The position numbers were made by a program, and so were the translations under genes. From Clostridium sp. CAG:967 (GTDB taxonomy: Bacteria; Cyanobacteriota; Vampirovibrionia; Gastranaerophilales; Gastranaerophilaceae): 43,529 bases of DNA. The DNA is taken from positions 1-43,529 of the forward strand of contig HF991484.1 of the NCBI GenBank assembly GCA_000433095.1, read 5' to 3'. The notes under the pieces are model-generated. The model was not told the origin of the DNA. It saw only the letters and a list, made by a program, of their open reading frames with translations, and made no database searches. Below are positions 24,615 through 33,060 of this stretch, piece by piece (position 1 is the first letter of the stretch; each line of letters starts with the position of its first letter).

Positions 24615-25067
24615 ATGGACAGAAAAATTGTTACAACCAACAGAAAAGCTTTTCACGACTACACAATTGTTGAAAAATATGTAGCAGGAATTGTGCTGAC
24701 AGGAACAGAGATTAAGTCAATACGAAAAAATGCCATAAACCTTAAAGACAGCTTTTGTAAAATTGAAGATAATGAAATTTTTCTGTATAAATGCCATATT
24801 TCACCTTATGAACAGGGCAACCGTTTTAACCACGATGCGGAACGTGTGAGAAAACTTCTTTTAAACAGAAAAGAAATTCTCAAAATGCATTCCAAAGTAA
24901 AACAGGACAATTATACAATTGTCCCTTTAGAAGTATTTTTATCACACGGTTTTGCCAAAGTAGAAATAGGATTGGCAAAAGGTAAAAAATTACACGACAA
25001 ACGTGATGACATAGCTAAAAAAGACTTGAAACGGGAAATGGACAGAGCATCTAAAATTAAATATTAA
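24615..25067 (+). CDS. smpB: SsrA-binding protein SmpB
   Basis: A 150-residue RNA-binding protein that brings tmRNA to stalled ribosomes. It has TTNRKAFHDYTIVEKYVAGI near the start, the family hallmark GTEIKSIRKNAINLKDSF, CHISPYEQGNRFNHDAERVRKLLLNRKEI, and the C-terminal basic tail KGKKLHDKRDDIAKKDLKRE, which sits in the mRNA channel during trans-translation. Full length. tmRNA itself is not in the window. It converges with the prepilin-like gene, only two bases apart, with no terminator visible between them. Confidence 0.96.
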   Translation: MDRKIVTTNRKAFHDYTIVEKYVAGIVLTGTEIKSIRKNAINLKDSFCKIEDNEIFLYKCHISPYEQGNRFNHDAERVRKLLLNRKEILKMHSKVKQDNYTIVPLEVFLSHGFAKVEIGLAKGKKLHDKRDDIAKKDLKREMDRASKIKY

Positions 25068-25069
25068 TA

Positions 25070-25815
25070 CTATTTTAGAATATAAAACGCTGAACATCCC
25101 CAGCCCCATATATCGCCCTCACAGGTTCCGTCACCTTGAATTACTGGAACAAATACACCATCAGCTGCACCCCAACCGGAAGTATAGCCTTGTGCAACTC
25201 TGATTTGGTATATATCTCTATCAAAAATTGCAGCAAAAATGTCAACACCTATTCTATTAGGCAAAGCTGCTCCGTTTACATCACATACAACTATAGTATT
25301 TCTGCCGCCGCTGTCAAAGCATATTGTACCACCGGTTACAGTATTCATGCAAGCTCCACCACCGCCTACAGCACCTATATCTTTTGCATAAACCTTATTG
25401 CCATTGTAACTGTATATAGGGCGGTTCTCTTTCCAACATCCCTGTTGAACAGAAAGATTAGCTGAACAAACTTTATCAACTTTTATATATTTTGCAAATG
25501 TTTCACCAATTTTTTGTTCTGAAGATAAATCAACTTCATCAAGTGACATTAACAATGCTGCATTGGAAATATCAGAATACATCTTTTTCCAGGCAACAAT
25601 AAATTCTTTTTCTTTTTTATGCGCAATTAAAGAAGGCATAGTCATTGCCGCAACAACACCAATGATGCCTAAAGTGACCAATACTTCCGCCAGGGTAAAC
25701 GCACTAAAACGATTATCTTCTAACGTGGCTACGCACGTAGTGCCCTCTGCAAGGGTAAATCCCTTACTACAGGAGCTTAAAAGGTTGCCCCCCCCCCGTG
25801 ACTTAATCTTTTCAT
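25070..25815 (-). CDS. Prepilin-like protein, start and body separated by a G10 tract (frame off as assembled)
   Basis: The body has FTLAEVLVTLGIIGVVAAMTMP, a class III prepilin/pseudopilin leader and N-terminal helix, then a Cys- and Gly-rich globular part (GGGGACMNTVTGGTICFDSGG, ending GWGCSAFYILK). The only ATG with a good site (AAAGGAG) is at 25815, but with ten Gs at 25788-25797 it reads 12 codons to a TAA. One added G, or two lost, gives a continuous 248-residue product. In that frame the leader holds two cleavage-like motifs, KGFTLAE at residues 18-24 and AFTLAEVL at 39-46; only the second precedes a hydrophobic helix. The likely role is a surface pilus or secretion pseudopilin. Phase variation, ribosomal or RNA-polymerase slippage, or an assembly error could each explain the frame. 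Confidence 0.75.
25788..25797 (-). repeat. Ten-G homopolymer in the prepilin leader
   Basis: Ten Gs on the coding (minus) strand begin directly after codon 6 of the prepilin start. Flanks on the plus side, GGTTG before and G after the C run, match those of the ten-C tract at 43482-43491. Tracts of this length are prone to slippage during replication. Confidence 0.9.
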
Positions 25816-25914
25816 ATTTTTGCTCCTTTCTATAATTTTTTTTATTATAACAATTTTTTCCGGACTTTTCAAGTTAAATTGCAATTATGTAAAAAACAAT
25901 GTAATATAAAATTT

Positions 25915-26847
25915 ATGAAAGTTGTGATTTTAGGAAAAGGTGAAATGTTATCAAACTTAATCGAGGGAACTCTCGATGCAAAGTGTGATATTGCAGGAGT
26001 TTTCAGATATGAAAGAACAGCATTTTCACCACTCAGGCTTGCATTACACGATTTTTTCAAAAGTTCGCCGGATTATACTTTGATTAAACAGCATAAATTA
26101 TACGAAATAAAATGTAAGTCTGCAAATTCGGAAGAATTTAAAAAAGAGATTTTAAGACTTAATGCTGATGTAATTCTTGTAGGAACCTGGTGTGAAAAAC
26201 TAAAAAAAGAAATTATAGATTTACCTGTAATTGCAGCAATAAATGTTCATCCGTCTTATCTTCCAGAATACAGAGGTCCAAATCCTTACTTACAGAGCAT
26301 ATTAAACAGAGAAACAAAATCAGGTGTAACATTTCATCTAATGAACGAAAAATTCGATGAAGGTCCGATACTTGCTCAAAAACGTATAAACATTATACCC
26401 GGCGACACCTCTAAAGAGCTTAAAGAAAGAACTGTCTTTCATGCAAGACTTTTATGCGCAGAAGTTCTTAAAAAATTAGGTTACGGACTTGTAATTCCCG
26501 TTAATCAGGACGAGAATAAGGCATCATATTTCCCTAATATAAAAAGAGAAGATATGATGCTGGATTTTGAAAAAGAAACAGCAGAACAAATTCATGCAAG
26601 AATAAGAGCTTTTCATCCTTTTTTACCGTGTTATTATGAGTATAAAAATTTTTACTTTATACCTAATCCTTACAAACTTGAAATTGTGAATAAGTCAGGA
26701 GAAACAGGTAGAATTATTGATAAAGATGTAAACACAAGCTCAATTACAATCGCTTGTAACAACAATAAAGCCTTAAAAATGTCAGGTGTAAAACTATACG
26801 GGCTTAAATCCTTTACAAAAATCTTTTTACAACTCTTTGTAAAATAA
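25915..26847 (+). CDS. Formyltransferase family protein (Fmt-like)
   Basis: A 310-residue protein of the formyl-THF-dependent formyltransferase fold. The catalytic set is visible: Asn and His in INVHPSYLPEYRGPNP and Asp in MNEKFDEGPIL, the Asn-His-Asp triad of Fmt. The start MKVVILGKGEMLSNLIEGTL has the Rossmann glycine run. The C-terminal part, with MLDFEKETAEQIHARIRAFHPF, matches the linker and start of the Fmt C-terminal domain. It may be methionyl-tRNA formyltransferase or a paralogue acting on a sugar nucleotide; identity to Fmt looks low at the tRNA-binding end. The start is ATG 25915, with TAATAT ending seven bases upstream and no ribosome-binding site. It is divergent from the prepilin gene. 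Confidence 0.83.
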   Translation: MKVVILGKGEMLSNLIEGTLDAKCDIAGVFRYERTAFSPLRLALHDFFKSSPDYTLIKQHKLYEIKCKSANSEEFKKEILRLNADVILVGTWCEKLKKEIIDLPVIAAINVHPSYLPEYRGPNPYLQSILNRETKSGVTFHLMNEKFDEGPILAQKRINIIPGDTSKELKERTVFHARLLCAEVLKKLGYGLVIPVNQDENKASYFPNIKREDMMLDFEKETAEQIHARIRAFHPFLPCYYEYKNFYFIPNPYKLEIVNKSGETGRIIDKDVNTSSITIACNNNKALKMSGVKLYGLKSFTKIFLQLFVK

Positions 26848-26871
26848 TTTTTGTGATAATATAAAAATAGT

Positions 26872-26908
26872 CTTATAAGTATTTATAGAGGCTTTAGCCT
26901 CGTATAAG
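26872..26908 (+). promoter_or_regulatory. Stem-loop in the yebC leader
   Basis: GAGGC-TTTA-GCCTC is a perfect inner hairpin, and CTTATA and TATAAG can pair around it. It lies about 28 bases before the yebC ATG, downstream of a -10-like TAATAT. It could be a regulatory leader element; there is no T run for termination. Confidence 0.45.
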
Positions 26909-26935
26909 AATAACAAAACTACGGAGAAAAGAAAA

Positions 26936-27685
26936 ATGTCAGGACACTCAAAATGGTCAACAATTAAACATAAAAAAGCTAAAGTAGACTCACAACGTGC
27001 TGTTGTATTTCAAAAATATTCAAGAGAATTAATTGTATCCGCACGTTTGGGCGGTGCTGATCCTGCTGGGAATTTCCGCTTGAGAACAGCTATTGAAAAA
27101 GCTAAAGCAGCAGGTCTTCCTAACGACAATATTAAACGTGCAATTGAAAAAGGCGCAGGTGCAGGCTCTGCAGAAAACTATGAAGAATTAATTTATGAAG
27201 GTTATGCAGCTGGCGGTGTTGCGGTTGTTGTTGAAGCTATGACTGATAACAGAAACAGAACCGCAGGCGATATCAGAAGCTATTTTACAAAATATAACGG
27301 AAGCCTCGGAGCTACCGGATGCGTAGGCTGGATGTTTGATCAGCGTGGAATTATTACTTTTGATGAAAGCGTTGATTTTGACAAATTATTTGAAACAGCA
27401 ATTAATCTTGATGCGCTCGATGTAACCGAAGAAGATGAAACTTATAAAGTTATCACTTCTCCGGAAAACTTCCAAACAGTAGTTGAAGGTCTTGAAGCTG
27501 CAGGTTTTACAAGCCGTTCTGCTGATTTATCAAGAATACCGCAAAACACTGTTGAAGTAACTGATGAAAAAACAGCAGAGCAAATTTTAAAACTATTGGA
27601 TAAACTTGAAGAACATGATGACGTTCAAAATGTTTATGCAAACTTTGATATTTCTGATGATATTATTCAGAAGCTTGAAGGTTAA
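26936..27685 (+). CDS. YebC/PmpR family protein
   Basis: A 249-residue member of the YebC/PmpR family. Members have been described as DNA-binding regulators and, more recently, as factors that ease ribosome stalling at difficult sequences. The diagnostic start MSGHSKWSTIKHKKAKVDSQ is intact, as are NDNIKRAIEKGAG, YEGYAAGGVAVVVEAMTDNRNRT and GCVGWMFDQRG. Full length. An ACGGAGA site precedes the ATG. It is followed after 14 bases by the GGDEF gene and then tsaE-tsaB. Confidence 0.95.
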   Translation: MSGHSKWSTIKHKKAKVDSQRAVVFQKYSRELIVSARLGGADPAGNFRLRTAIEKAKAAGLPNDNIKRAIEKGAGAGSAENYEELIYEGYAAGGVAVVVEAMTDNRNRTAGDIRSYFTKYNGSLGATGCVGWMFDQRGIITFDESVDFDKLFETAINLDALDVTEEDETYKVITSPENFQTVVEGLEAAGFTSRSADLSRIPQNTVEVTDEKTAEQILKLLDKLEEHDDVQNVYANFDISDDIIQKLEG

Positions 27686-27699
27686 TTCAGATAAGATAT

Positions 27700-29019
27700 A
27701 TGATTGATAAATTAGAAAATTTTTCAATAAAACTCAACGAAGCCTGCAATGCACAAAGCATTGTCAGGGTTCTTGAGGAGTTTTTCGGGCAGGTAAATAT
27801 TTACATTTATTCTTCTACAACTAACTCTTTGAGAGATTTTTCCAGAAGCTGGATGAGTATTGACGAGGTTTTTGATAAACAAAAGTCAAAAAATCTTTAC
27901 AGAATTTTTGAAAATCTTAAAGATGAAAGATTTATTCTTGAAAGTAACTGCCTTTTTTATGCTCTTTATCAGCAAAAAAAATTGATAGGGCTTCTTGAAT
28001 TTTCACACAAAATCAATGATGAACTTATGCAGTTTTTAAACATTGCCTCTTTTCAGATTTCTTTAAAAATTCAAAACGTAATTCTTACCGAAAAAATGCA
28101 GAAAAACATTGATTTCCACGATTCAATGAAAAATATTGCCAAAATTATCGAAACCCAATATGAAACAAATTACATTATACCGATAATAGGCGAGATGATT
28201 GACAAATTTGTTTCGGATCACTTGATATATATATTTATAAACAATCACCTGATTTGGCCTGGTGCTTGCAATGATGAAAAAATATTCGAACTTATTAAAT
28301 GTTTGAATAACAAATCAGAATATATTCTTACTCCTGACAAAAAAATAGGTTTGTTCCCGCTGATTAGTGAAAATAAATTGTTAGGATGTATTGTAACCAA
28401 AAGTACAGATAACGTTTTAAGCGAAAAAGAGATTAATTATCTTGAACAGCTTACAAATCAGGCTGCAACAACAATCAACAGAGCCAACGTTTATGCTGAA
28501 ATTCTCAAGCACGCAACTCTTGATGCTCTGACAAGTCTTTATAACAGAAGACAGCTTGAAGAACGTATAAAGCAGGAGGTATCGGGTGCCAAACGCCACA
28601 ACAGACCTTTATGCGCTATAATGACTGATATTGATTTCTTTAAAAGCGTTAACGATACCTACGGGCACGCAGCAGGCGATTTAGTATTAAAAACAGTATC
28701 AAGAATTATAAAATTACAGCTAAGAGATTACGATATAGCAGGACGATACGGCGGTGAAGAATTTGCAATACTTCTTCCGTTTACTAAGCTTGAAGAAGCC
28801 AAAATGGTTGCAGAAAGACTTAGAAAAGCTGTTGAAAACAAAAAAATCGACATTTCAAAAATTAATACGGAAAGTTCCGAAAAAAATATTAGTGTTACAA
28901 TAAGTCTTGGAGTAGCTGAATACAGCAAAGAAAATTCGGAGGAAACATTGCTGCAAAATGCCGATAAGGCACTATACAAGGCTAAAGAAAACGGAAGAAA
29001 CAGGGTTGAAATATATTAA
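27700..29019 (+). CDS. GGDEF diguanylate cyclase with N-terminal GAF-like region
   Basis: A 439-residue cytoplasmic protein predicted to make cyclic di-GMP. Residues 1-265 are GAF-like sensor sequence (two alpha/beta repeats, the second ending EKEINYLEQLTNQAATTINRA). The cyclase domain starts HATLDALTSLYNRRQLEERI, has the metal-binding MTDIDFFKSVNDTYGHAAGD, the inhibitory I-site RDYD five residues before the active site, and the active GGEEF motif. All key residues are present, so the enzyme should be active and product-inhibited. No transmembrane segment is visible. Its ATG lies 14 bases past yebC, and tsaE starts directly at its stop, so it is embedded in a housekeeping run. Confidence 0.93.
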   Translation: MIDKLENFSIKLNEACNAQSIVRVLEEFFGQVNIYIYSSTTNSLRDFSRSWMSIDEVFDKQKSKNLYRIFENLKDERFILESNCLFYALYQQKKLIGLLEFSHKINDELMQFLNIASFQISLKIQNVILTEKMQKNIDFHDSMKNIAKIIETQYETNYIIPIIGEMIDKFVSDHLIYIFINNHLIWPGACNDEKIFELIKCLNNKSEYILTPDKKIGLFPLISENKLLGCIVTKSTDNVLSEKEINYLEQLTNQAATTINRANVYAEILKHATLDALTSLYNRRQLEERIKQEVSGAKRHNRPLCAIMTDIDFFKSVNDTYGHAAGDLVLKTVSRIIKLQLRDYDIAGRYGGEEFAILLPFTKLEEAKMVAERLRKAVENKKIDISKINTESSEKNISVTISLGVAEYSKENSEETLLQNADKALYKAKENGRNRVEIY

Positions 29020-29478
29020 ATGAAGTTTAAACAAGTATGTAATACAATTAATGACACAAAAAAATTAGCTGAGAAATTTGCACCTTTGATTAAAGACGGA
29101 TGTTTTATCAATCTTTACGGAGAAATCGGTGCAGGCAAAACTGCGTTTGTCAAACTTGTTGCAGATGCTCTTGATGTAAAAGAAAAGGTTACAAGCCCGA
29201 GTTTTGTAATACTTAACGAATACCACACAGGTTCTGTACCTATATATCATTTTGACCTTTACAGACTTGAAAATGAAGGTATAAAGACTATTTTCGACGA
29301 ATTAAGAGAATATTCCGAAGGCAAGCAGGTAACTTTTGTTGAATGGGCTGAATTTAATCAGGATGAAACTCCGTTTGAGCATTTAAAAATTAATGTAACA
29401 TATTCAGACGATGATGCAAGAATATACGAATTTGAATCTTTCGGAAAAGATGAGATTATAGAAGGGCTGGCAAAATGA
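29020..29478 (+). CDS. tsaE: tRNA threonylcarbamoyladenosine biosynthesis ATPase TsaE
   Basis: A 152-residue ATPase that works with TsaB and TsaD in making t6A37 in tRNAs that read ANN codons. Walker A is GEIGAGKTAFVK, followed by VTSPSFVILNEY, the hallmark YHFDLYRLENEG, and VEWAEF. Full length. The ATG immediately follows the GGDEF stop, and the end overlaps tsaB by four bases. Confidence 0.96.
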   Translation: MKFKQVCNTINDTKKLAEKFAPLIKDGCFINLYGEIGAGKTAFVKLVADALDVKEKVTSPSFVILNEYHTGSVPIYHFDLYRLENEGIKTIFDELREYSEGKQVTFVEWAEFNQDETPFEHLKINVTYSDDDARIYEFESFGKDEIIEGLAK

Positions 29479-30083
29479 CTGTAGTTTTAGCATTTGATAC
29501 CTGTTTAGACAGAATGTATGCCGTATTAAAAAAAGACGACAAAATACTTGCATCACGAATAGTTGAAAACACTGATACAAAATATCATTCAGCATTCTTA
29601 ATTTCTACATTACAGGAAATTATGCAAGAAAATAATATTAAACCCCAGGATATTGATTTGATTGCTACAAATATAGGTCCCGGAAGTTTTACCGGTATAA
29701 GAGCCTGTGTTACAGTTGCCCGTGTAATGGCACAGCAGCTCGGCTGCAAAGCGGCAGGAGTATCTTCACTTGAAATTCTTTCAAAGCTTGCCGACAGCAA
29801 TCCTCTTGTTGCACTTGATGCAAGAAAAAATTCGGCATATCTATACTGTGACGGAGAAATCAAAGGAGCAGTAAATATTGAAGAAGTGCAGGAAATAATT
29901 AAATCAGGGAATTACACAGTTATTACGGACGACAAATTAAAACCCTTACTTGGCGGAACTTCTTATCAGGAAATATCTCATCCTTTAGGCGAATTCCTTG
30001 CTGAACTTGCCTGTTCTGACGGCAGAGAAACAAACTGGAGAAAACTTAAACCTTTATATATTCAACCGCCTCCGGGAATATAA
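29475..30083 (+). CDS. tsaB: tRNA threonylcarbamoyladenosine biosynthesis protein TsaB
   Basis: A 202-residue protein of the ASKHA fold that forms the platform for TsaD in t6A synthesis. It has VLAFDTCLDRMYAVL at the start, KYHSAFLISTLQEIM, IATNIGPGSFTGIRACVTVARVMA with the family GPGSFTGIR signature, and VALDARKNSAYLY. It lacks the longer C-terminal part of some homologues but is of common length. Its ATG overlaps the tsaE stop (ATGA). Confidence 0.95.
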   Translation: MTVVLAFDTCLDRMYAVLKKDDKILASRIVENTDTKYHSAFLISTLQEIMQENNIKPQDIDLIATNIGPGSFTGIRACVTVARVMAQQLGCKAAGVSSLEILSKLADSNPLVALDARKNSAYLYCDGEIKGAVNIEEVQEIIKSGNYTVITDDKLKPLLGGTSYQEISHPLGEFLAELACSDGRETNWRKLKPLYIQPPPGI

Positions 30084-30140
30084 GATTAACAGTTTCAAAA
30101 AACGGGAATAATATTATTGAGCATAATCCTGTGGACTGTT

Positions 30141-31091
30141 ATGGAGAAAAGAATAGTTAAAACAGAAAACATTTCTTTTAAGTTATCGGAGATACCTTTA
30201 ACACGTAAAGAGCTGCGCAATATTCTTAATTATCGTATCCCGTGTTTGTGCTGCGGTCAGGAAATGATACATCCCGACACTTACACCGAGCTTATAGAAA
30301 ACCCGCTTCTTGCTTCAACTGCTTCTGTTGTTATTCCGATTTTAGAGCCTTATGAAAAAATTATGTATCCTGTTGAAAGACAGGTGTTTAATATGCTCAA
30401 AAATTTGTCGGTTAAATATCCCGATAAAAATTTTCAACAGCTTTTGATGATGAAAAAAGACGTTCATGAGCTTGCACTTGTAAGAATTCAAAGCATAATT
30501 TTTAACAAAATAAGCTTTTACCGAAGGATATTACCGGAAAAAGAAGCTCACCGGCTCCGTTCCCTTATGATTAAAACTAATGATATAATCTTCGATCCTG
30601 CTCCTAAAAAGCCCTTCAGCAGAAGAATTTTTATAACAAAAATAAAAAGAATAGTAAAAGATATTCATAACAAAAAAATGAAACACGAAATCATTGAAAT
30701 CGCAAGAAGACTGCCACGTTCGAGTGATGAAGTATGCGCATTTGTTGTAAAAAACGCAAGAAAACGTCCAGAAGTCATTGCTTTAAACCTTATTCACCCC
30801 GCCGTAGGGACTTTTGAACACTTACAGCCTAAAAGCTTAAAGGGATTAAATAACTCATTAAATTTTGCGCTTGAATGCTCTTACTGCAACAATTCACGCC
30901 ACCACTATCCCCTTTCTGTCCAGATAGAAGAAAACCCTTATATGCCCCAAAATGCCCAAATTCATATTGATAAGTTAATAGCGCTTTGCAAAAAAGGAAT
31001 TGGCAAAAAAGAATATATTGAAAATCTTCGGGAAGTCTTATACAACCTTTCTTATCAGGAAATAGATTTAGACATATCAAAACTTTATTAA
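30141..31091 (+). CDS. HNH-like protein with split zinc knuckle, first of a tandem pair
   Basis: A 316-residue protein. C35-x-x-C38 (PCLCCGQEM) and the late EHLQPKSLKGLNNSLNFAL-x-CSYCNNSRHH (Glu226, His227, Cys246, Cys249) are the two parts of an HNH nuclease zinc-knuckle fold, but about 190 helical residues lie between them instead of the usual 15-30. The segment LPRSSDEVCAFVVKN before the HNH part is nearly matched in the next gene, so the two are paralogues. The His and Asn of the HNH site seem present, so activity is possible. The start at ATG 30141 lacks a good ribosome-binding site; a TTG at 30117 would add eight residues. It lies downstream of tsaB with a 57-base gap. Confidence 0.72.
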   Translation: MEKRIVKTENISFKLSEIPLTRKELRNILNYRIPCLCCGQEMIHPDTYTELIENPLLASTASVVIPILEPYEKIMYPVERQVFNMLKNLSVKYPDKNFQQLLMMKKDVHELALVRIQSIIFNKISFYRRILPEKEAHRLRSLMIKTNDIIFDPAPKKPFSRRIFITKIKRIVKDIHNKKMKHEIIEIARRLPRSSDEVCAFVVKNARKRPEVIALNLIHPAVGTFEHLQPKSLKGLNNSLNFALECSYCNNSRHHYPLSVQIEENPYMPQNAQIHIDKLIALCKKGIGKKEYIENLREVLYNLSYQEIDLDISKLY

Positions 31092-31135
31092 TACGGTAAA
31101 ATTTTATTTACAAATTGGCAAAAAGTTTTTATCAG

Positions 31136-32533
31136 ATGTATTTTAATCATGTGAAAATTGCGCCGATTACATTAAATAATATTTATCAAAGAAGAAACTT
31201 TGAGAATAATCAGTATGATTATTCTCAATACAGGTATCCTGTATTGCACACAAATCCGCAGGACAAATTTACACCGTCATTTACTGCTTCTTTGACTAAT
31301 CTTCACAAATCTTCTTTCAGAAATTATGCACAAAACAGACATATAGGCTGCATATATTGCAAACGACATATGTTTACAAACAAAGAAAGAGATGCTATCG
31401 CTCAAACATTTAAAGAACAGCCCGCAACGGTTTTTACGACTTTAATGGGTAACTTCTTTGATTATTTTGATGAAGCAGGAATAGAGCTGCTGAATAAAAT
31501 GGATAATATGGCGCTGAATTACCCTAAAGCAAAAATAAACCAAATCTTACAGGCTTTAAGTCCTGCATCTGAAGACAGACTGATTGATTTGCAAAAAGGA
31601 ATTTTTGAACAAATAATAAACCTGAAAAAACTCCTTCCCGAAAAATCCCAACCCGAGCTTGACCGTCTTATACAAAATTCCTATGACAGCATCAACGGAA
31701 AAGCGTTTATACAAGAATACAGCGGAAAAGAATTCAGCTATCAGGTAAAAAAACTTTCAGAAACACTTAATAATCCCGAAACCGCAACATACGTGAACAA
31801 TATGGCAGGTTTATTAACTCATCCCGTCTACAAAGCAGCCGATACACCGCTAAATAATAAAATAATGGCAAATATTCTCCGAACAACAAAAGCACCGCAT
31901 TACAATATTGATTTGACAGGTAATACTGCAAAGGAAAAAGTTCAGCTCTTTATCATAAACAAGATAAAAAAAGCAGCAGAAAACGAAAATAATAAAAGTA
32001 TTATAAATCTTTGCGATATGACTAAAAAAAGACTTCAAGGTCAACCCGCATATTCAAAATTCAGTAATAAAGCATTTACCTATAAAATTAACGAACTGTT
32101 GGAAAATTCATCAATCACTGATGAAATCAAAGAAATATTCAGCAATATTTGCAGCAAACTTCCGAAATCAAGCAACAGTATTGATGCTTTTATCGTAAAG
32201 AACAAAGATGCATCAAATATTACGATTATAAATAATCTTCTTGATCAATATATGGTAACCATTGAGCACATAGTTCCTTCAAGCAAAGGCGGAGCTAATG
32301 ACATCAGCAACTGGGCATTAGCCTGCAAAAAATGCAACGGAATTCATGGGAGCAACGATATAAAAACTAATTATCCGTTCGACAGAAAAGCCCCTCAGGA
32401 ATACTTTAATACTATAATCGATGACTGCAATAACCAAAACATTTTCAGTCCGAAAGATGTTAAAAAAATGGCAGATAATTTTAATATTACAACAGGTATA
32501 AAAGTGGATTTATCAAAACTAAAAGCCGAGTAA
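31136..32533 (+). CDS. HNH endonuclease-like protein with split zinc knuckle, second of a tandem pair
   Basis: A 465-residue paralogue of the preceding protein. C72-x-x-C75 (GCIYCKRHM) is followed, about 300 residues later, by a textbook HNH run, IEHIVPSSKGG (Glu377, His378), SNWALACKKCNGIHG (Asn392, Cys397, Cys400, His404). The extra length relative to the first copy is an internal duplication: SGKEFSYQVKKLSETL and SNKAFTYKINELLENS start two similar helical units. Before the first Cys pair is a low-complexity N-terminus ending TPSFTAS, a motif shared with other unknown proteins here. I chose ATG 31136; a TTG at 31115 is possible. The gap after the first gene is 44 bases. Nuclease action is inferred from motif only. 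Confidence 0.73.
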   Translation: MYFNHVKIAPITLNNIYQRRNFENNQYDYSQYRYPVLHTNPQDKFTPSFTASLTNLHKSSFRNYAQNRHIGCIYCKRHMFTNKERDAIAQTFKEQPATVFTTLMGNFFDYFDEAGIELLNKMDNMALNYPKAKINQILQALSPASEDRLIDLQKGIFEQIINLKKLLPEKSQPELDRLIQNSYDSINGKAFIQEYSGKEFSYQVKKLSETLNNPETATYVNNMAGLLTHPVYKAADTPLNNKIMANILRTTKAPHYNIDLTGNTAKEKVQLFIINKIKKAAENENNKSIINLCDMTKKRLQGQPAYSKFSNKAFTYKINELLENSSITDEIKEIFSNICSKLPKSSNSIDAFIVKNKDASNITIINNLLDQYMVTIEHIVPSSKGGANDISNWALACKKCNGIHGSNDIKTNYPFDRKAPQEYFNTIIDDCNNQNIFSPKDVKKMADNFNITTGIKVDLSKLKAE

Positions 32534-32625
32534 TATTAACAATTGTAAAAAATCTGCTTAAAATATTAAACTTTTTATAAGAAATATCCGATTAACTAAA
32601 TGTACTTAGTTAAAAGGATAAAGTT

Positions 32626-32922
32626 ATGGCAGATACAGGTGCTTCATTTAACAGACCATATAAACCTTTCGGAATGAATGTAAAAGTTCCTGAAATCGGA
32701 GAAAGAACCTTAAAACAGGCAGGCGATACTTTAAGCAATATTGTTAAAGCTCCGACAGAACCTTTATTTAAGTTTTTGGAAGAAAATGAAGAAGTATTTA
32801 CAGGCGATATAAATTATAAAATGAACAAAATGTATGCAGAAAGTTTCACAATAGGTTCTGCAATGCGTATGGAAGATGAAAAAATTAACGGAATGCCCTC
32901 ATCATTTGACATGCACTTTTAG
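32626..32922 (+). CDS. Small unknown protein
   Basis: A 98-residue soluble protein, not recognised. An AAAAGGATAAAG site lies just before ATG, so translation is well supported. It starts ADTGASFNRPYKPFGMNVKVP and continues as an amphipathic helical stretch; methionine is frequent near the end (MNKMYAES, SAMRMEDEKINGMP). There are no cysteines and no signal peptide. It is followed by a clear terminator about 70 bases on, so it is probably transcribed on its own. Confidence 0.75.
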   Translation: MADTGASFNRPYKPFGMNVKVPEIGERTLKQAGDTLSNIVKAPTEPLFKFLEENEEVFTGDINYKMNKMYAESFTIGSAMRMEDEKINGMPSSFDMHF

Positions 32923-32993
32923 CAAGCCGGGCAGTGCCGTTTAATGCGAGGCGCAGTATTTAAAACTAATTCTTATTTGTCTATATACGATAG

Positions 32994-33017
32994 AAAAGCC
33001 CCTAAAGGGCTTTTTTT
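32994..33017 (+). terminator. Intrinsic terminator after the 98-residue gene
   Basis: AAAAGCCC and GGGCTTTT pair around CTAAA, ending in seven Ts. It isolates pnp from upstream transcription. Confidence 0.85.
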
Positions 33018-33060
33018 CTATGTGAAATTAAAGATTATATCTTTTTTTTCTTGTTTACGG

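Noticed and set aside
25685..25815. A diversity-generating retroelement target in the prepilin leader.
   Set aside because: No reverse transcriptase, template repeat or adenine-specific variation is visible; a homopolymer tract fits better.
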